Below, in pieces: positions 47,781 through 59,850 of a stretch of DNA of 64,000 nt. The DNA comes from Solanum dulcamara. Its lineage: Eukaryota; Streptophyta; Magnoliopsida; Solanales; Solanaceae. Location of the stretch: positions 42,463,286-42,527,285 of the forward strand of contig NC_077245.1 of the NCBI RefSeq assembly GCF_947179165.1, written 5' to 3'. Under the pieces are notes generated by a model. It worked only from the letters and a program-made list of their open reading frames with translations, was not told the origin of the DNA and ran no database searches. Each line of letters starts with the position of its first letter. Position 1 is the first letter of the stretch. Both the position numbers and the translations under genes were made by a program.

Positions 47781-48870
47781 ATAGCTCTAAGAAGACCACC
47801 ATTTCTAAGGGGAGATAATGTTAATGAAGCCCAAGCTCCCTTGACTCCTCAAGACAATGGTCCTCTATCAGACCAAGTGACTAATGCGAAGTTCCGAATC
47901 GCTATCACTATGCTAGTTAGAGCACTGACCAACAAAGGTGTCATGGCTCCTCCTAATGTTCCTACTCCATACTTAAGAGTTAGGGACTATACACGAATGA
48001 ATCCTTCGGAATTCCATGGTTCAAAGGTCGATGAGGATCCTCAAGAGTTCATTGATGAGGTCTACAAAATAGTGAGTATTATGGGGGTGACTTCGGAAGA
48101 AAAAAAAAGTTGGCGACTTACCAACTTAAAAGTGTTGCTCAACTATTGTACCCTCAATGGAAGTTTGAGAGGGCGGATGAAGGTCCTGTCGAATGGGAAG
48201 CTTTCAAACTTGCTTTCCTTGATCACTTTTTCCCTCTTGAGTTAAGGGAGGCTAAAGTGTTGGATTTTATAAATCTTCGATAAGAAAACATGGGGATGAG
48301 GGACTATGCCTTCAAGTGTACTAAGCTATCCAAGTATGCTCCTTCAATGGTTGCCGATCCATGTGCCTGAATGAGTAAATTCTAATCGGGGGTGTCTGAC
48401 TTGGTTGCTAAGAAATATCGCACCTCTATGCTAGTTAAGAAGATGGACATATCTCGGCTCATTACTTTTTCCGTACAAAATAAAAGAGAAAAACTCAAAG
48501 AAATGAGGATGAGGGATTCTAAGAGGGCCAGGTATAAAGGTGGGTTCTCCAATGCTAAGACCATTGGTAGCAATAGACGCACTCATCAAGGCCAAAGCTT
48601 GGGGAAGAAGTTTACTAAGGATAGGGTGCCATACCTTAAAGTTCAAGGTGAAGGAGGTGCAAATGCTAGTAACCCTTCTATTCTAAGGTGTGCAAAGTAT
48701 GGAAAGCGTCATAGAGGAAGGTGCCTAATGGAAATGGATGCTTGCTATGGATGAGGCAATATGGGCCATAAGTGATCCAAGTGCCCTCTTGTAGACAACA
48801 ATGGTAGAGATGGTAGTCCTATAGGAGGCCAACTGCAACAAGGTGCCCAAGGTCAACCTAAGGGTGGCTA
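47781..48870 (+). pseudogene. Tekay/Del-type gag remnant
   Basis: The frame begins at ATA (47781) in place of ATG and reads ALRRPPFLRGDNVNEA, then GPLSDQVTNAKFRIAITMLV and RMNPSEFHGSKVDEDPQEFI, the conserved gag core. A frameshift lies near 48105. Later parts are KKMDISRLITFSVQNKREK and a zinc knuckle region with GKRHRGRCLMEMDACYG, then MGHK and SKCPL, with one Cys of the knuckle changed to Tyr (CAKYGK). The mutated start, stops and frameshift make it dead. It is more complete than the related fragments at 33938 and 38691. Confidence 0.8.
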
Positions 48871-49930
48871 ACGCAACAACCGCTTCTATGCCCTTCATGC
48901 TAGGGAAGAGGTAAATGAGGCTCCTGATATGGTCACAGGTATGTTACGAATCTTTAACTTTGATGTATCTGCATTTCTTGATCTGGGTGACGACTTATTT
49001 TTTGTTTCTCCTTATATTTCTATGAGGTTCGATGTGTGCCCCGAAGTGTTAATAAAACCTTTCTCAATTTATACTCCCGTTGGTGGTTCCGTATTAGCCA
49101 AGAGAGCTTATACAAATTGTCCCATATGGGTCTTTCCCAAAGTTATTCCATGTGACCTTGTTGAACTCTATATGACTGATTTGGATATCATTCTTGGTAT
49201 GGATTGGTTACTTGCCACTTATGCATCTATATGTTGTAGAACTTGTGTGGTTAAGTTTCACTTTCCTAATGAGCCTATACTTGAATGAAAGAGTAATGAT
49301 TCGCTGGTTAAGGGTAGATTCATCTCATGTGTTAAGACCCAGAAAATGATTTCCAAAGGGTGCATTTATCATATTGTGCGAGTTAGGGACATTGATTCGA
49401 AAACTCCTACTCTTGAGTCGGTCCCTATAGTTAATGAGTTCTCCGGCGTGTTTCTCGATGATTTGCTCGGTGTTCCTCCCAAAAGGGAGATTGACTTTTG
49501 CATAGATCTCCTTCTCGATACCCAACCTATCTCTATTCCTCCTTACCGTATGGCTCCAGTGGAACTTAAGGAGTTGAAAGAACAATTGAAGGTCACCATA
49601 AAGAACAAATATCCAATCTCAAGGATAGATGACTTGTTTGATCAATTACAAGGAGCAAGCTATTTTTCCAAAATTGACCTCCATTCCTACTATAATCAAT
49701 TGAGGTAAGGGAATGTGATATTCCCAAGATGGCCTTTTGGACATGGTATGGTCATTTTGAATTTATAGTAATATCGTTTGGGTTGACAAATGCTCCCGCT
49801 ATATTCATGGATTTGATGAATCACATTTTCAATCCATATTTGGATATTTTCGTGGTGGTGTTTATTGATGATATCTTGATTTACTCTCGAAATGAGGAAG
49901 ATCATATGGTTCACTTGAGGATTGTTTAGT
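48871..49930 (+). pseudogene. Tekay/Del-type protease-RT remnant
   Basis: The protease region reads VTGMLRIFNFDVSAFLDLGD (48930), where the expected DTGS-like motif is DLGDD, and later DLDIILGMDWLLATYASICC. RT starts [20 protein letters not shown] (49436), has [15 protein letters not shown] with the first catalytic Asp kept, and [13 protein letters not shown] (49856-49895) with the DD pair intact. A block between LKEQ and [10 protein letters not shown] is deleted, which removes the fingers with the ICIDYR motif. The sequence stops at 49930, before RNase H and integrase. Confidence 0.8.
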
Positions 49931-50118
49931 TGTACATAGTCAAAAATGTATACTACATACTATTCCCTACCAGCAAATTGTCATTTTCTTAACCTCCTTT
50001 GTTGGTACTACATTTCTTGGCTACAAGCGGAAAATATCGCCCACCCTCTTCTCTATATTCTAATTTTCTGCACAAATGCACATGCCACATCTTAAACCTT
50101 ATTCTCTGATACCAAGTT
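49931..50118 (-). other. Leader and primer site of an opposing family C element
   Basis: The minus strand reads TGGTATCAGAGA at 50114-50103, a near-perfect primer site, followed leftwards by about 170 bases of leader. It ends where the plus-strand RT remnant ends, so two elements meet head-on here. No gag start was recognised in this short piece. Confidence 0.65.
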
Positions 50119-52020
50119 TGTCACAGATTGACCTAGGTTTTAGTTATAACATGGCGATCGAAACCTCGAAGGGCTCCAACCAAGACTCTTGACATATTAC
50201 AAAGCATACATAAGGTTTAGTAAAGCAGAAAAAACATAAGAGATTCTAAACCATAAATCAAAAAGGAGAATGTAACTTGAGAACATAAAATCGATAGCAT
50301 TTGTCCAACTAATGCCTCTACTAAATGAAAAGGGCAAGGCCTAAGACATATCCCTAGGTCACCCTCAAATCAAAACATAGGGAAATATTTAGAATAGAAC
50401 AAAGTCTTAACTTGTCCCCGGTAAGATGAGGAATCACCAACACTTCGCCAATTGGAAACTCTACTAGCCATGTAAATGAGTGTGATTCTCAGTCCCTACA
50501 TTATGAGTTAATATAGGCAACAAATATGTGTTAGTACGTTTAAATGTACTAAGTATGTGGGCATGACATGCAATAAAAATCATAAGATTCAATGATCAAG
50601 AATGTACATAATAAAGAATATCGGTATAGTCACGAGGACAACATGATGATCAAAGAATTTAAAGGACTATGTTGAAAATCATAAATTAACATAATGAGAA
50701 TATACATAAGTGGGATAGGAACCATTATTGACAATAAGACAATGTGAGCTATAAAATGAATCCCATTATCTCCCCATACAATGAAGAAAAGGGGAATCTA
50801 CTTGCCAAGGTAGACTCCTCCCTCCTAGGTAGGTCATGTACATACGCTATATGTGGATCCATCATCTAAGACAACAAGGTAAACCAATGGTGGCATGTAG
50901 TTTAAGGGACAAAAGGTTGCTACTAAGGCTTTTGGAAAGGCCTCCATCTCAAGTTCGCTCGATGCTAACTCAAATCTCACGGAATACAGACATAGCATAG
51001 AAATTATAATGAACTTATATCATAGGTTTGATATCCATAGAGTAGCTCATTTCATAACATAATTGCAATGTGAGAATTGACATTTCATCATTACAAATCA
51101 TACTTGCATAATTCTTATCATGAGGTTCCTAGGTCACCACATAGAGCCCTAAATCACCTATCTTCATAGTTGCATCACTTGTAATTCATGATCACAATTC
51201 ATACTTGAATTTTGAGTAAAACTCATGTACATAGTCAATTTAACTGAAAACCATAACATACCTTAAAATCATTGAATTTCATAATCATACTTCATGTAAT
51301 TCATCATAAAAAATAGCTTCATGCATGGACATCAATAATTCAACTTAAAATCATGTAATTTATGTGGAAGCATACTTATAATGATCATTCATAATGATTA
51401 AAAATGCAATTGAAACTGCCCAACACCATTCATCAAATTTGAAGTTTAAAAGTAATAAGATTTGATGAATTTTATTAAATAAACCTTCGAACCAATGAGT
51501 GGAAAGGATCCATGGATCAATCCACACATACCTTGATTGAAATTGGACTTGAATTTGAGTAAGAAGGCTTGGTCTTCAAGAAATCCTTACCAAAGTCTAA
51601 TGAATCCTTAAGGAACCTTGGTAGAGAAGTCTATAATTGTTTTGGGAATTAATGAGGGAATAAAAGGGTTTAGGAGTAATGTAGGACATAATAATTAATG
51701 AATCTAGTCTTTAAAAATGTCCACATACATTGGTAGAGTTTTGGGAAAATACCAAACTACCCCTTATTCAATTCTAAGTTGGGCATCCCTACAATAAGGT
51801 TCTACGAATCGTAGAAGCAGTGATGAGTCATAGGAACCATTCATTCTGCAGGCCCTGATAAAGAATTGAGAAACAAGTCTATGAACTTTCTATACGAGTT
51901 GTGTTTAGGACTCGTTTTCACTTCCATGAGTTGTCCATTCTACTCATCCCGCAGGTCTGATGGAACCCTAAAATAAGGATCTCTCATCTTTAGTTATCAC
52001 TCATTCTTACGACTCATAGT
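50119..52020 (-). repeat. LTR C, minus orientation
   Basis: Minus-strand LTR ending AATCTGTGACA at 50119. It aligns with 22880-23550 and 31467-32600, for example GGGCTCCAACCAAG near 50174 and 22942, and GGAATCTACTTGCCAAGGTAGACTC near 50790. It contains the inverted repeat TTCTACG-AAT-CGTAGAA (51800-51816) and related words. The front end was not found; pol of another element begins near 52020. Confidence 0.75.
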
Positions 52021-52577
52021 CTTCCTAGTGGTTCATCATGTGATGGAGAAAGTGAAGATCATACAAGAGTGGTTGAAAATCATATAAAGTCGTTAAAAGT
52101 CCTATACTAATATTAGGAGAAGAGACTTAGAGTTTATGGTGAATGATTTGGTATATTTGAAGGTCTCATCCACGAAAGGTGTTACGATATTTGGGAAGAA
52201 AGGAAAAGTCAGTCCCCGTTATATTGGTCCCTATAAGATTATAAATATATTCGATAATATAGCATTTGAGTCAGAGTTACCATCAGATTTAGCGGTTGTC
52301 CATCCAATGTTTCACATTTTGATTCTGAAGAAGTGCTTAGGATATCCCTCTCTCATCTTTCCTAAGAAAGTATTGGTATAAAGGATAGCCAGTCCTATGA
52401 GGAAATCCCGATTCAGATTCTTGACTGTTTGGTTTGCAAGTTAAGGACCAAAGAGGTGGTTTTAGTCAAAGTTTTATAGAAAAATCAGTTTGTTGAAAAG
52501 GCTACATGGGAAGTTGGAGAGGATATTGAAGATAGATACCCTTATCTATTTATTCCTCTGAGTGTTGATGTTGAAGG
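52020..52577 (+). pseudogene. Gypsy integrase C-terminus (element E)
   Basis: After a degraded start (VMEKVKIIQEWLKII) it reads SYTNIRRRDLEFMVNDLVYL, GKVSPRYIGPYKI and VVHPMFHILILKKC, the standard C-terminal end of Tekay/Del integrase. In a shifted frame IQILDCLVCKLRTKEVVLVK and ATWEVGEDI follow, a chromodomain-like tail. RQ before KSY has become R-stop. It lies immediately before LTR E and so marks the 3' end of an element. Confidence 0.8.
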
Positions 52578-52717
52578 TAATACTACATTATTTTCAAATC
52601 CAAGATTTAGTGTCTTTTTGACTGTTTGAGTACTTAAATTCTTGCATTAAATTCATGACTTGTGTAAATTCTTTTCCCAGTCATCATTCGAGTATAATGA
52701 TCCCAAGTGCGGGATAA
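52578..52717 (+). other. 3' untranslated end of element E with hairpin and decayed polypurine tract
   Basis: ATCATT and AATGAT (52683-52688 and 52696-52701) form a 6-bp inverted repeat, followed by CCCAAGTGCGGGATAA, a decayed form of the AAGGGGGGA tract usual before such LTRs. Confidence 0.6.
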
Positions 52718-54970
52718 TATAACATCTCAAAATATTCTAAATTAGATCACTCTAGAAATCTCAGAAGAAAGTTAGAAAATTCCTCTGAAACTGTGACCCA
52801 CAAGAAGTACCTACGTACCATACAAGGAACTATGGGTTGAGGTAGGATCATAGGTTCCTCCCAATATTGTACACTTTAAGCTTTTCTTTGAAATGTCTCT
52901 ACGGATGGTTTCCATGGCCTGTAGGAGACCCTATGGACCATAGATGGTCCTATTGGAGAAGTTAAATGCCCAGAGTTTGATGGTATGGAGGACTACCAAG
53001 GTCTATGACCCGTAGGAGGGTCTACAAACCGTAGAAAGGGTCCATAGACCCAACCCTACAATTTCAGTAGATAAAATAATGTACCAACCTTCCACGAAAA
53101 ATGTCCATGTCTGTAGAAGGGATTCGTATACCCAAACCTTAAACATTCTAGTGAGCTCAATTTGGTGCATCTAGTTTCTAGGAGAGGGCTCCTCTCACCC
53201 GCATAAACTTCTATGGACCATAGAGCATACCCGTAGATGGCCAAACAGATTTTAATAAGAGGTATTTCCATCTTTTCCCACCATTTTAAAGTTAAAACCT
53301 TGACATTTTGGGACTAAGTTAAGTTCCTTAATAGTACCCTATGACCCTTTTTCCATCATTAACACTTCAAAAACTTAGAGACATGTTTTGGGAGGACAAA
53401 AAGCTAGAGTTCAAGCATATTCATTAAATTTTTTGAGTTTTTCTACGAAAGTCGTTCTTCTATGCATGTAAGGCTAATTATAGCATTGGAATGAGTTTTA
53501 CTTTGAGCCCTACATTTCAATTTAGTCATTAAAGAGTTCAAGCTTGAGTTTTAATCCTATTGTATAGAGCTTTCGAATGAGTTACAGTTTCTTTCATTGA
53601 ATTCCAAGTACAAAAATTAAGATAGTGATTATTTCCACAGTTTGATGTAAGGAATTTATTGTTCATGCTTATATCCACATGAACCATAGTTGAGTCTTTC
53701 CATTGCTTTTTACTATGCATTGTTTTGATTTGAAAATTAATGTATTTTCATGTCTTGAATAAAGGAAGACTTCCAAGGAAGCTTGAATGTCCCAAGTGCA
53801 TTATATTACTTGAGTTATGGAGCTTTACATTACTAATTTTGTGCATTATTTACATAGTTTAAAAGAGTTAGAGTATTATGCGTAATTGATATTTTTCGAA
53901 GAGTTTTTGGAGGGAACCCTAGTAGTCCCAAATGCATGTTATTTTAAAGAGAAAGCACAAAGAGTTGAGAAAGAGTTTGAGTTAATCAAAGTAAAGTCCA
54001 ATGAGACTAAATGAGATATATTTTGAGTATCTTACTTATCTCATTATATGTGCATTATTGCATGATTTTTGGAGTAGTATTAAGCACCAAATTGTGTAGG
54101 AGTTTAGATTACTCAAACTCCATAAACTACATAGACAACATATGATAGGATTGTACCGTTAGTTCGGGCGACTCCTCACTTCAGTCCCTAATACATACTT
54201 TATGTATGGATCTATGAGTGTAGTTTGCATCCTTTAACCTGACAAGGTATTGGAAGACTCTGGAAATGTGAGTAATATGTTATATGATCACGAGGCTAAT
54301 AGTGATGGTTTTTGGTTAGAGAAACTCCCCAAAGAGAAAACATAAGTTATTTTGAGTTGAATTCATTACCTTATATTTTTGTAAAGTTTTGACACTTTAC
54401 TATACTTGCATGCCTTACTTCAATTTAGTTACTTCTAGTATTTCTTTCTTGACTATTCAGTGTTTAGTTATTGATCTATTCAACTATTTTACATACCGTA
54501 CATTCCATGTACTAAAGTTTTTCTATGTTGTATCATTTTATAATGTAGATATAGGTGTTAGAGATCTTCAATAGGTACATCATTGAAGATTATAATTTCC
54601 CAGCTTTTGGTGAGACATTCTTGCATTCGGAGGAACTCCTTTTTAGTTTATTTATTCATTATTATTAGTTCTTTTGAGGTCGCCATGGGCTAGTCCCGAT
54701 ACCTATATTTAGTACTTTGAGGATTCATAGACAGAGTATAGTGATGTTCAATATTTTTAGAGAATGTGTTTTAAACTTTGCTTTTACATAATCTGAGTAT
54801 TTTCAGACATTTTTATGAATTCATGTTTAAGTATTTAAAATGCTCACTATAATTACACTATTGTATCCATTTAAGTCTTCCTATGAATTGTTAGCCAAGC
54901 CAAGGGTTTGGTTAGGACCAATAATAGTTTTCTAGTGCCGAACACGGTTAGGGTGTAGACTTAGTTTAAT
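52718..54970 (+). repeat. LTR E (about 2.25 kb)
   Basis: Starts TATAACATCTCAAAAT, as family C does, and ends near GGTTAGGGTGTAGACT. A decayed primer site TTGGGATCTCTAAAC follows at about 54978. It contains repeated CTATGGACCATAG words (52931-52943 and 53211-53223) and related GTAGAGG/CCGTAG pieces between 52790 and 53225. It is flanked by integrase on the left and gag on the right. The right edge is accurate to about 10 bases. Confidence 0.7.
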
Positions 54971-55184
54971 AAACTTGGGATCTCTAAACAGATTTCAAGA
55001 GTACTAGGATGTCTATGAAACTATGTCTAGTAGAGTCTTTCTTATCTATGTAAAGCGCACAATATCTATAATAGAGAGGCTACAAGACCTCAAAATTTGT
55101 CTCACTTTCATACTCCAAATTTGTGTGATAGAGTTTAATTGTATAAATTTTCTTCTAACTCATGCATTTACACGTTTTCAGATC

Positions 55185-56221
55185 ATGCCTCTAAAATGCA
55201 CCATCAATATAAGGAACATTATACCACTGAGATCCTACTGACTACAATGCCTCCACTATCAAAAAAGTGGACTAGGAGTGAAGCTCATGTGTCTGACCAA
55301 GGTGTTGATGCTAGAGATCATGAGGTTCCACAAACACCTGCTCCACAACCTTCCCTCATTTTCTAGGAAGAGTTTAGAGGAGATTTCAACATGCTCAGTC
55401 AATGGGTAGTTGCTCATTCAGGCCGTCAAAGCACTCTAGTCACTAGCTCTAATTCATAAGAGTTATCAGCTGGTACGACGAGTACAGATCTCTTGAGGAT
55501 CAATCTGCTAGACTTCATAGGGTCCAAGGTAGTGGAGGATCCCCAGAACTTCATCAATGGGATGTGGAAGATCCTTAAAAATATGCATGCCACTGAGGTT
55601 GAGGGATTTGAGCTAGTTTCTTATTAGCTCAAAGTTTTGGCTAATGTTTGGTACAACCAATGGGAGGAGAGTCAAGAGTGCATTTTTATACCACTTTTTT
55701 CCTCCAGAGATGAGGGAGGCAAAGGGAGAAGTGTTTGAGAATCTAAAACTAGAAGGGCTGATAGTGAAGGAATACATCCTTAAGTTCATCTAGCTATCAA
55801 GAAATGCTCCAGAGATTGTTTGAGATGTGGGGTCCAAGATGAGAAATTTTGTCTCTACATTGGGAAATCATGAGAAAAAGGAGTGAAAGGCTACTTTGGT
55901 GATTTCATACATGAAAATTTACATACTCATTGTCTATGCACAACAAGTTGAAGAGGACCAAGAAAAGTAAAGGGAGGAGTATAAAAGTAAGAAATCAAAG
56001 CCGGCCAAAGCGAGTTACCACCAAAATAAGGCTTGACTATCACACTCAAATTTGATGCAATAGTCTCTAAGGAACAAAGCCATTGAAATTGATGTCGTGG
56101 GATTCTCTAAGGACTATCGGGTTCAAAATACAAAAATCAAGGGTAAGCACTAGCCTACATCTAGAGTAAGCCCAAACACTCTCTCAACATCAATATAAAA
56201 CAAGTTATGTTCATGCCACAC
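55185..56221 (+). pseudogene. Gypsy gag remnant (element E)
   Basis: A possible start is the ATG at 55185 (MPLKCTINIRN, with a shift to MPPLSKKWTRSEAHVSDQGV). The gag core follows as LLRINLLDFIGSKVVEDPQNF (55490-55555), then LKVLANVWYNQWEESQE (55630-55680), matching the gag core pattern of the Tekay/Del relatives. Stops interrupt it at 55363, 55456 and later. It ends at 56221, where LTR B3 is inserted. No zinc knuckle remains. Confidence 0.75.
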
Positions 56222-59200
56222 TGTTACACCCTATACTTTTGTATCTTGGAAGGTTTCTAAGTTACGTAGGCTTCTTAATCTCTTAAATTTATTGAAAGGC
56301 TCTTAAGCTTCTTAGAAGTCACCATGTGAACTGGATAATTTTATAACGCTATCAAGCAACTCTAAGGAAGGGAGAATATGATACCCCATAGTAGGGAAGA
56401 TTAGAAATATGGTTATTAGAATTCGGAAGGAGTTGGAGGCCAAGTAATGAGTCGTAGAACTCGATTTAATTATGTAAGCTACCAATTTGAAAATCTTACA
56501 TACTTAAGCTACTTGAGTACATATCAAGCTTACGTAGAAAGGATTACATAGGTATGTAAAGTAAGACGAGATTACGAACCCACGGGGAGAAGGAGAGAGT
56601 GACACATAGCAGCCCATGAGAAAGTAACACGTGGCAGACCATGAGAGAGTGCCATGTGGAACAAGCTGCAGTAAGGGGGTGGGGCCCCATATACCATGTG
56701 GCAGCCCCTAAGTGGAGGGGGTGATGCATTGGCCCTATAAGGACTTGACATGTATCACCACTTAGGGGTTGACATGTGTCACCCCCTAAAGTGGACAATA
56801 TATATATTCTTTATGACTTTTAGTCATACTTATTCCTTAATATTACATCTTCATCCAAAAACTCTAGAAAAGAAAAGCAGAAAAGAATCATAAGCTAGAG
56901 AAAGAGAGAGACCTACGGTTTTGGAAGGACAAAAAAATAAGTTCTTTAATTTCGTTCCTTGAATTAATTATCTATAATATAACAAGAAGGTATGAAGGTG
57001 TTAGTAATATAAATTTATGGTTTGTATAATCATCAAAAGGACAACAAACAGCCCCAAAGTTTCAGCCGCGCTAAAAGAGTTCCGAGGCGAGTTTCGGCGA
57101 GTTTTGGCGAGTTTCGGGAAAGGTAAGGCTTTATCTTTCAAGTTAGAGTTTATGATGTTTTTATGAGGTATATTAAATATCTTAAATGAGGTTGGAAGTG
57201 GAAAAATTTCATAAGAATAATTGACGTTAGAAACAAACTAAATTGAAGTCGTAGTATGTAAATCAGAGTTGAGTAGTGTGTTATTGTTGTGGTGCTACAG
57301 GTTGGGGTGGTTTAATTTAGTGTTGAAGGGATGTAAAGTACTCAAAAATGGGTTTCGGTGATGTGGTTTGCATCCAAACAACCCTCCATTTCGTATGGTA
57401 AAAGATTTTACAAAAGGAAGGCTAAAAACTTTATTTTGGTATCATCGTTTTGAGTAGTTGGTTGGAGTTGTATGGAGTAATGTTGAGGTGATTTGATTAT
57501 ATATATAGATTCTGGTTTTTATTGATAATATGGCTTCTAAGATTAGTAGTTGGATAGGGGAAGTTATAGGGAGATGTTGTCCGATTTTCGGTAACTTGAG
57601 AACTAGTAATAAACTAGTCGAGGGAAAGGGACAAGGGAATGATTCCTATGAATACATGGGTGTAGATTTGGAAATTGGAAAATGAAAGGTTATTAATATT
57701 AGTATTAATTTCATGTTAGATAGGTTAAGGAGATATTGAGGAAGGCTGGGTTATGATTAATCCCTAAAGAGGTATGTGAAGCTACCTTCTTTTCCTTGGT
57801 ATGTTTTGGCATAAGTATGTGAAACCTTTCTTTACTCTTGATATGTATTTGACATAGGTTATGATATTATGATGAAACATTTATGGTACCTAGTCCCTTG
57901 ATGGACCAAGTATGATATATGTTACTATCTAAGGATCGGGCCGAAAGTTCCTCGGCATATATTACTATCTAAGGATCGGGTCATACGTTCCACGACACAT
58001 GTGTATATGACGACTACATAAGGGAAAATAGAGAGTATGTAAAGCCTAACCCTTCTTTCTTTTGGCATGATCCAAAGAAAGCCAACAGATGAAGAATGCA
58101 CAAAGTCTATCAGAAGCTCTTATTCTTAAGTACACTAGGATGGCCAACATTTTTAATTTCCTAGAACTTATGTCCTTTTGCCTAGACTCATGTGAAAGTG
58201 TCCAACCATCCTAAGTTGGTATAATTTATGTTGTGGTATAAAGCATGAGTCCTATTCACTCCTTTAAGCTAGAACTCTTCCAATAATTGAACTATGGTTT
58301 CTCAAGTTTTTCTATACCTTGGGAAGTAGTAAGTAGGTAAAGTTAATCTTCTTTTTTTGGCATAAACCTTACAAAGCGAATAGATGAAGTATATGTGATC
58401 CGAAGGAAATCCCCATTCTCAAAGCCACTAAGATGGCCATTTTCTTGACTTCCAAAAGATATTTTATTACACCTTGATACGAGTAGATGATTCCAAGAGT
58501 GCTACTTTGATGCAAACCATAATGACACTCCAAAGGTACTTGTTATGTCTATTGTCTTAATTTTTGAATGATAGTTCACTTTGATTATTTCCACAAGTCT
58601 CCAATGATGGTTTAAATTGCATATGGTTACTCACTACTCTACTCGTGTATACTGTAACTCTTCTTTCACTGAGTCCCAGGCCGGGTATGTAATCGTGTGC
58701 AGTTCACTGCATAATCCACCGAGTTCCTCACTAAAGGGCTGGGTACGCTATATGAGGAAATAATAATGCGATGACATGAAAAACTCACCACGTCCCTCAC
58801 TAGAGGGTCAGGTACGTATGTATATATATATGAGATGATAATGTGATGTGATAAGGTGGTGATGGCACTGGGCCCTATGATGGTCCTACAGTTATAATTC
58901 ACCGAGCCCTGAAAGGGCCGGCTATATTGTATAATATGAGCATGCATGTTTTTATGATTCACGAGTTACAGGTACAGTGTTTTCTTATGTAACGAATTTA
59001 TCCCCTGGCTCTTTTTACGAAGTTTTGTGAAGGTAAAGAGAGATTTTCAAATCATACTTCAAGTTGGTGTGCCGCGTGTTAAGAAGGTAGGGACTACCCG
59101 CGGAAGGAGATCTTATGAATGATTGATCAAAATAACCTCGGTTTTGACCGCATCTCCAAATGAATTTTCGGTCACCATTGGCTTGGGACGTCCTCCTCTA

Positions 59201-59834
59201 ACTGAACAACTTCCAAGTCAACCAACTTTCATTTCGTTCAATTTTTAGTAAAATAGTGAAGGATATTCCATTAGTAATGAAAAAAGGGGTGGAGGGGATC
59301 CATATATGTTGTTCAGGTCGATTAGATCCCTGGAACTTGCTTTGCTTTTTTGCTTTAAAGACCCCGCCCAGCAATATAGAATAATTATTACTTCAGATAT
59401 GTTTCCAGTTATGCATTGTATACTCAGTACATATGTCGTACTGATGTTACACCCCGTACTTTGGTACCTTGGAACACTTCGTAAGCTTCTTAAGTTTATG
59501 GAAAGGCTCTTAAGTTTCTTAGAAGTCGTCATGTGAGTCGGATAATCTATAACGGTATCAAATAATCCTAAGGAAAGGAGAAGGAGATACTCCATAAGAG
59601 AGAAGATTGGAAATAGGGTTAAAAGATTCCGAAAGAAGTTTGAGGCTAAGTAGTGAGTTGTAGGACTCGACGTACTTGTGAAAGCTATTACTTGGGATAT
59701 TTTGCATACTAAGCTACTTGAGTACACCTCGAGCTTAAGTAGCAAGGAACACATAGGCTCTTAAAGTGAGACGAGAGTATGAAACTACGGAAGATAAATA
59801 AGGAGATGATGCACCTACTTGGGGTGGACCCAAC

Positions 59835-59850
59835 GCTGCCACGTGGCAGC
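59835..59850. promoter_or_regulatory. 16-bp perfect palindrome with G-box in LTR B4
   Basis: GCTGCCACGTGGCAGC is fully self-complementary and centred on CACGTG. A second CCACGTGTC site (near 59894) and a TATA-like TATATATATATTATAT (near 59947) follow, so it sits about 100 bp before the likely TATA box. Confidence 0.7.
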
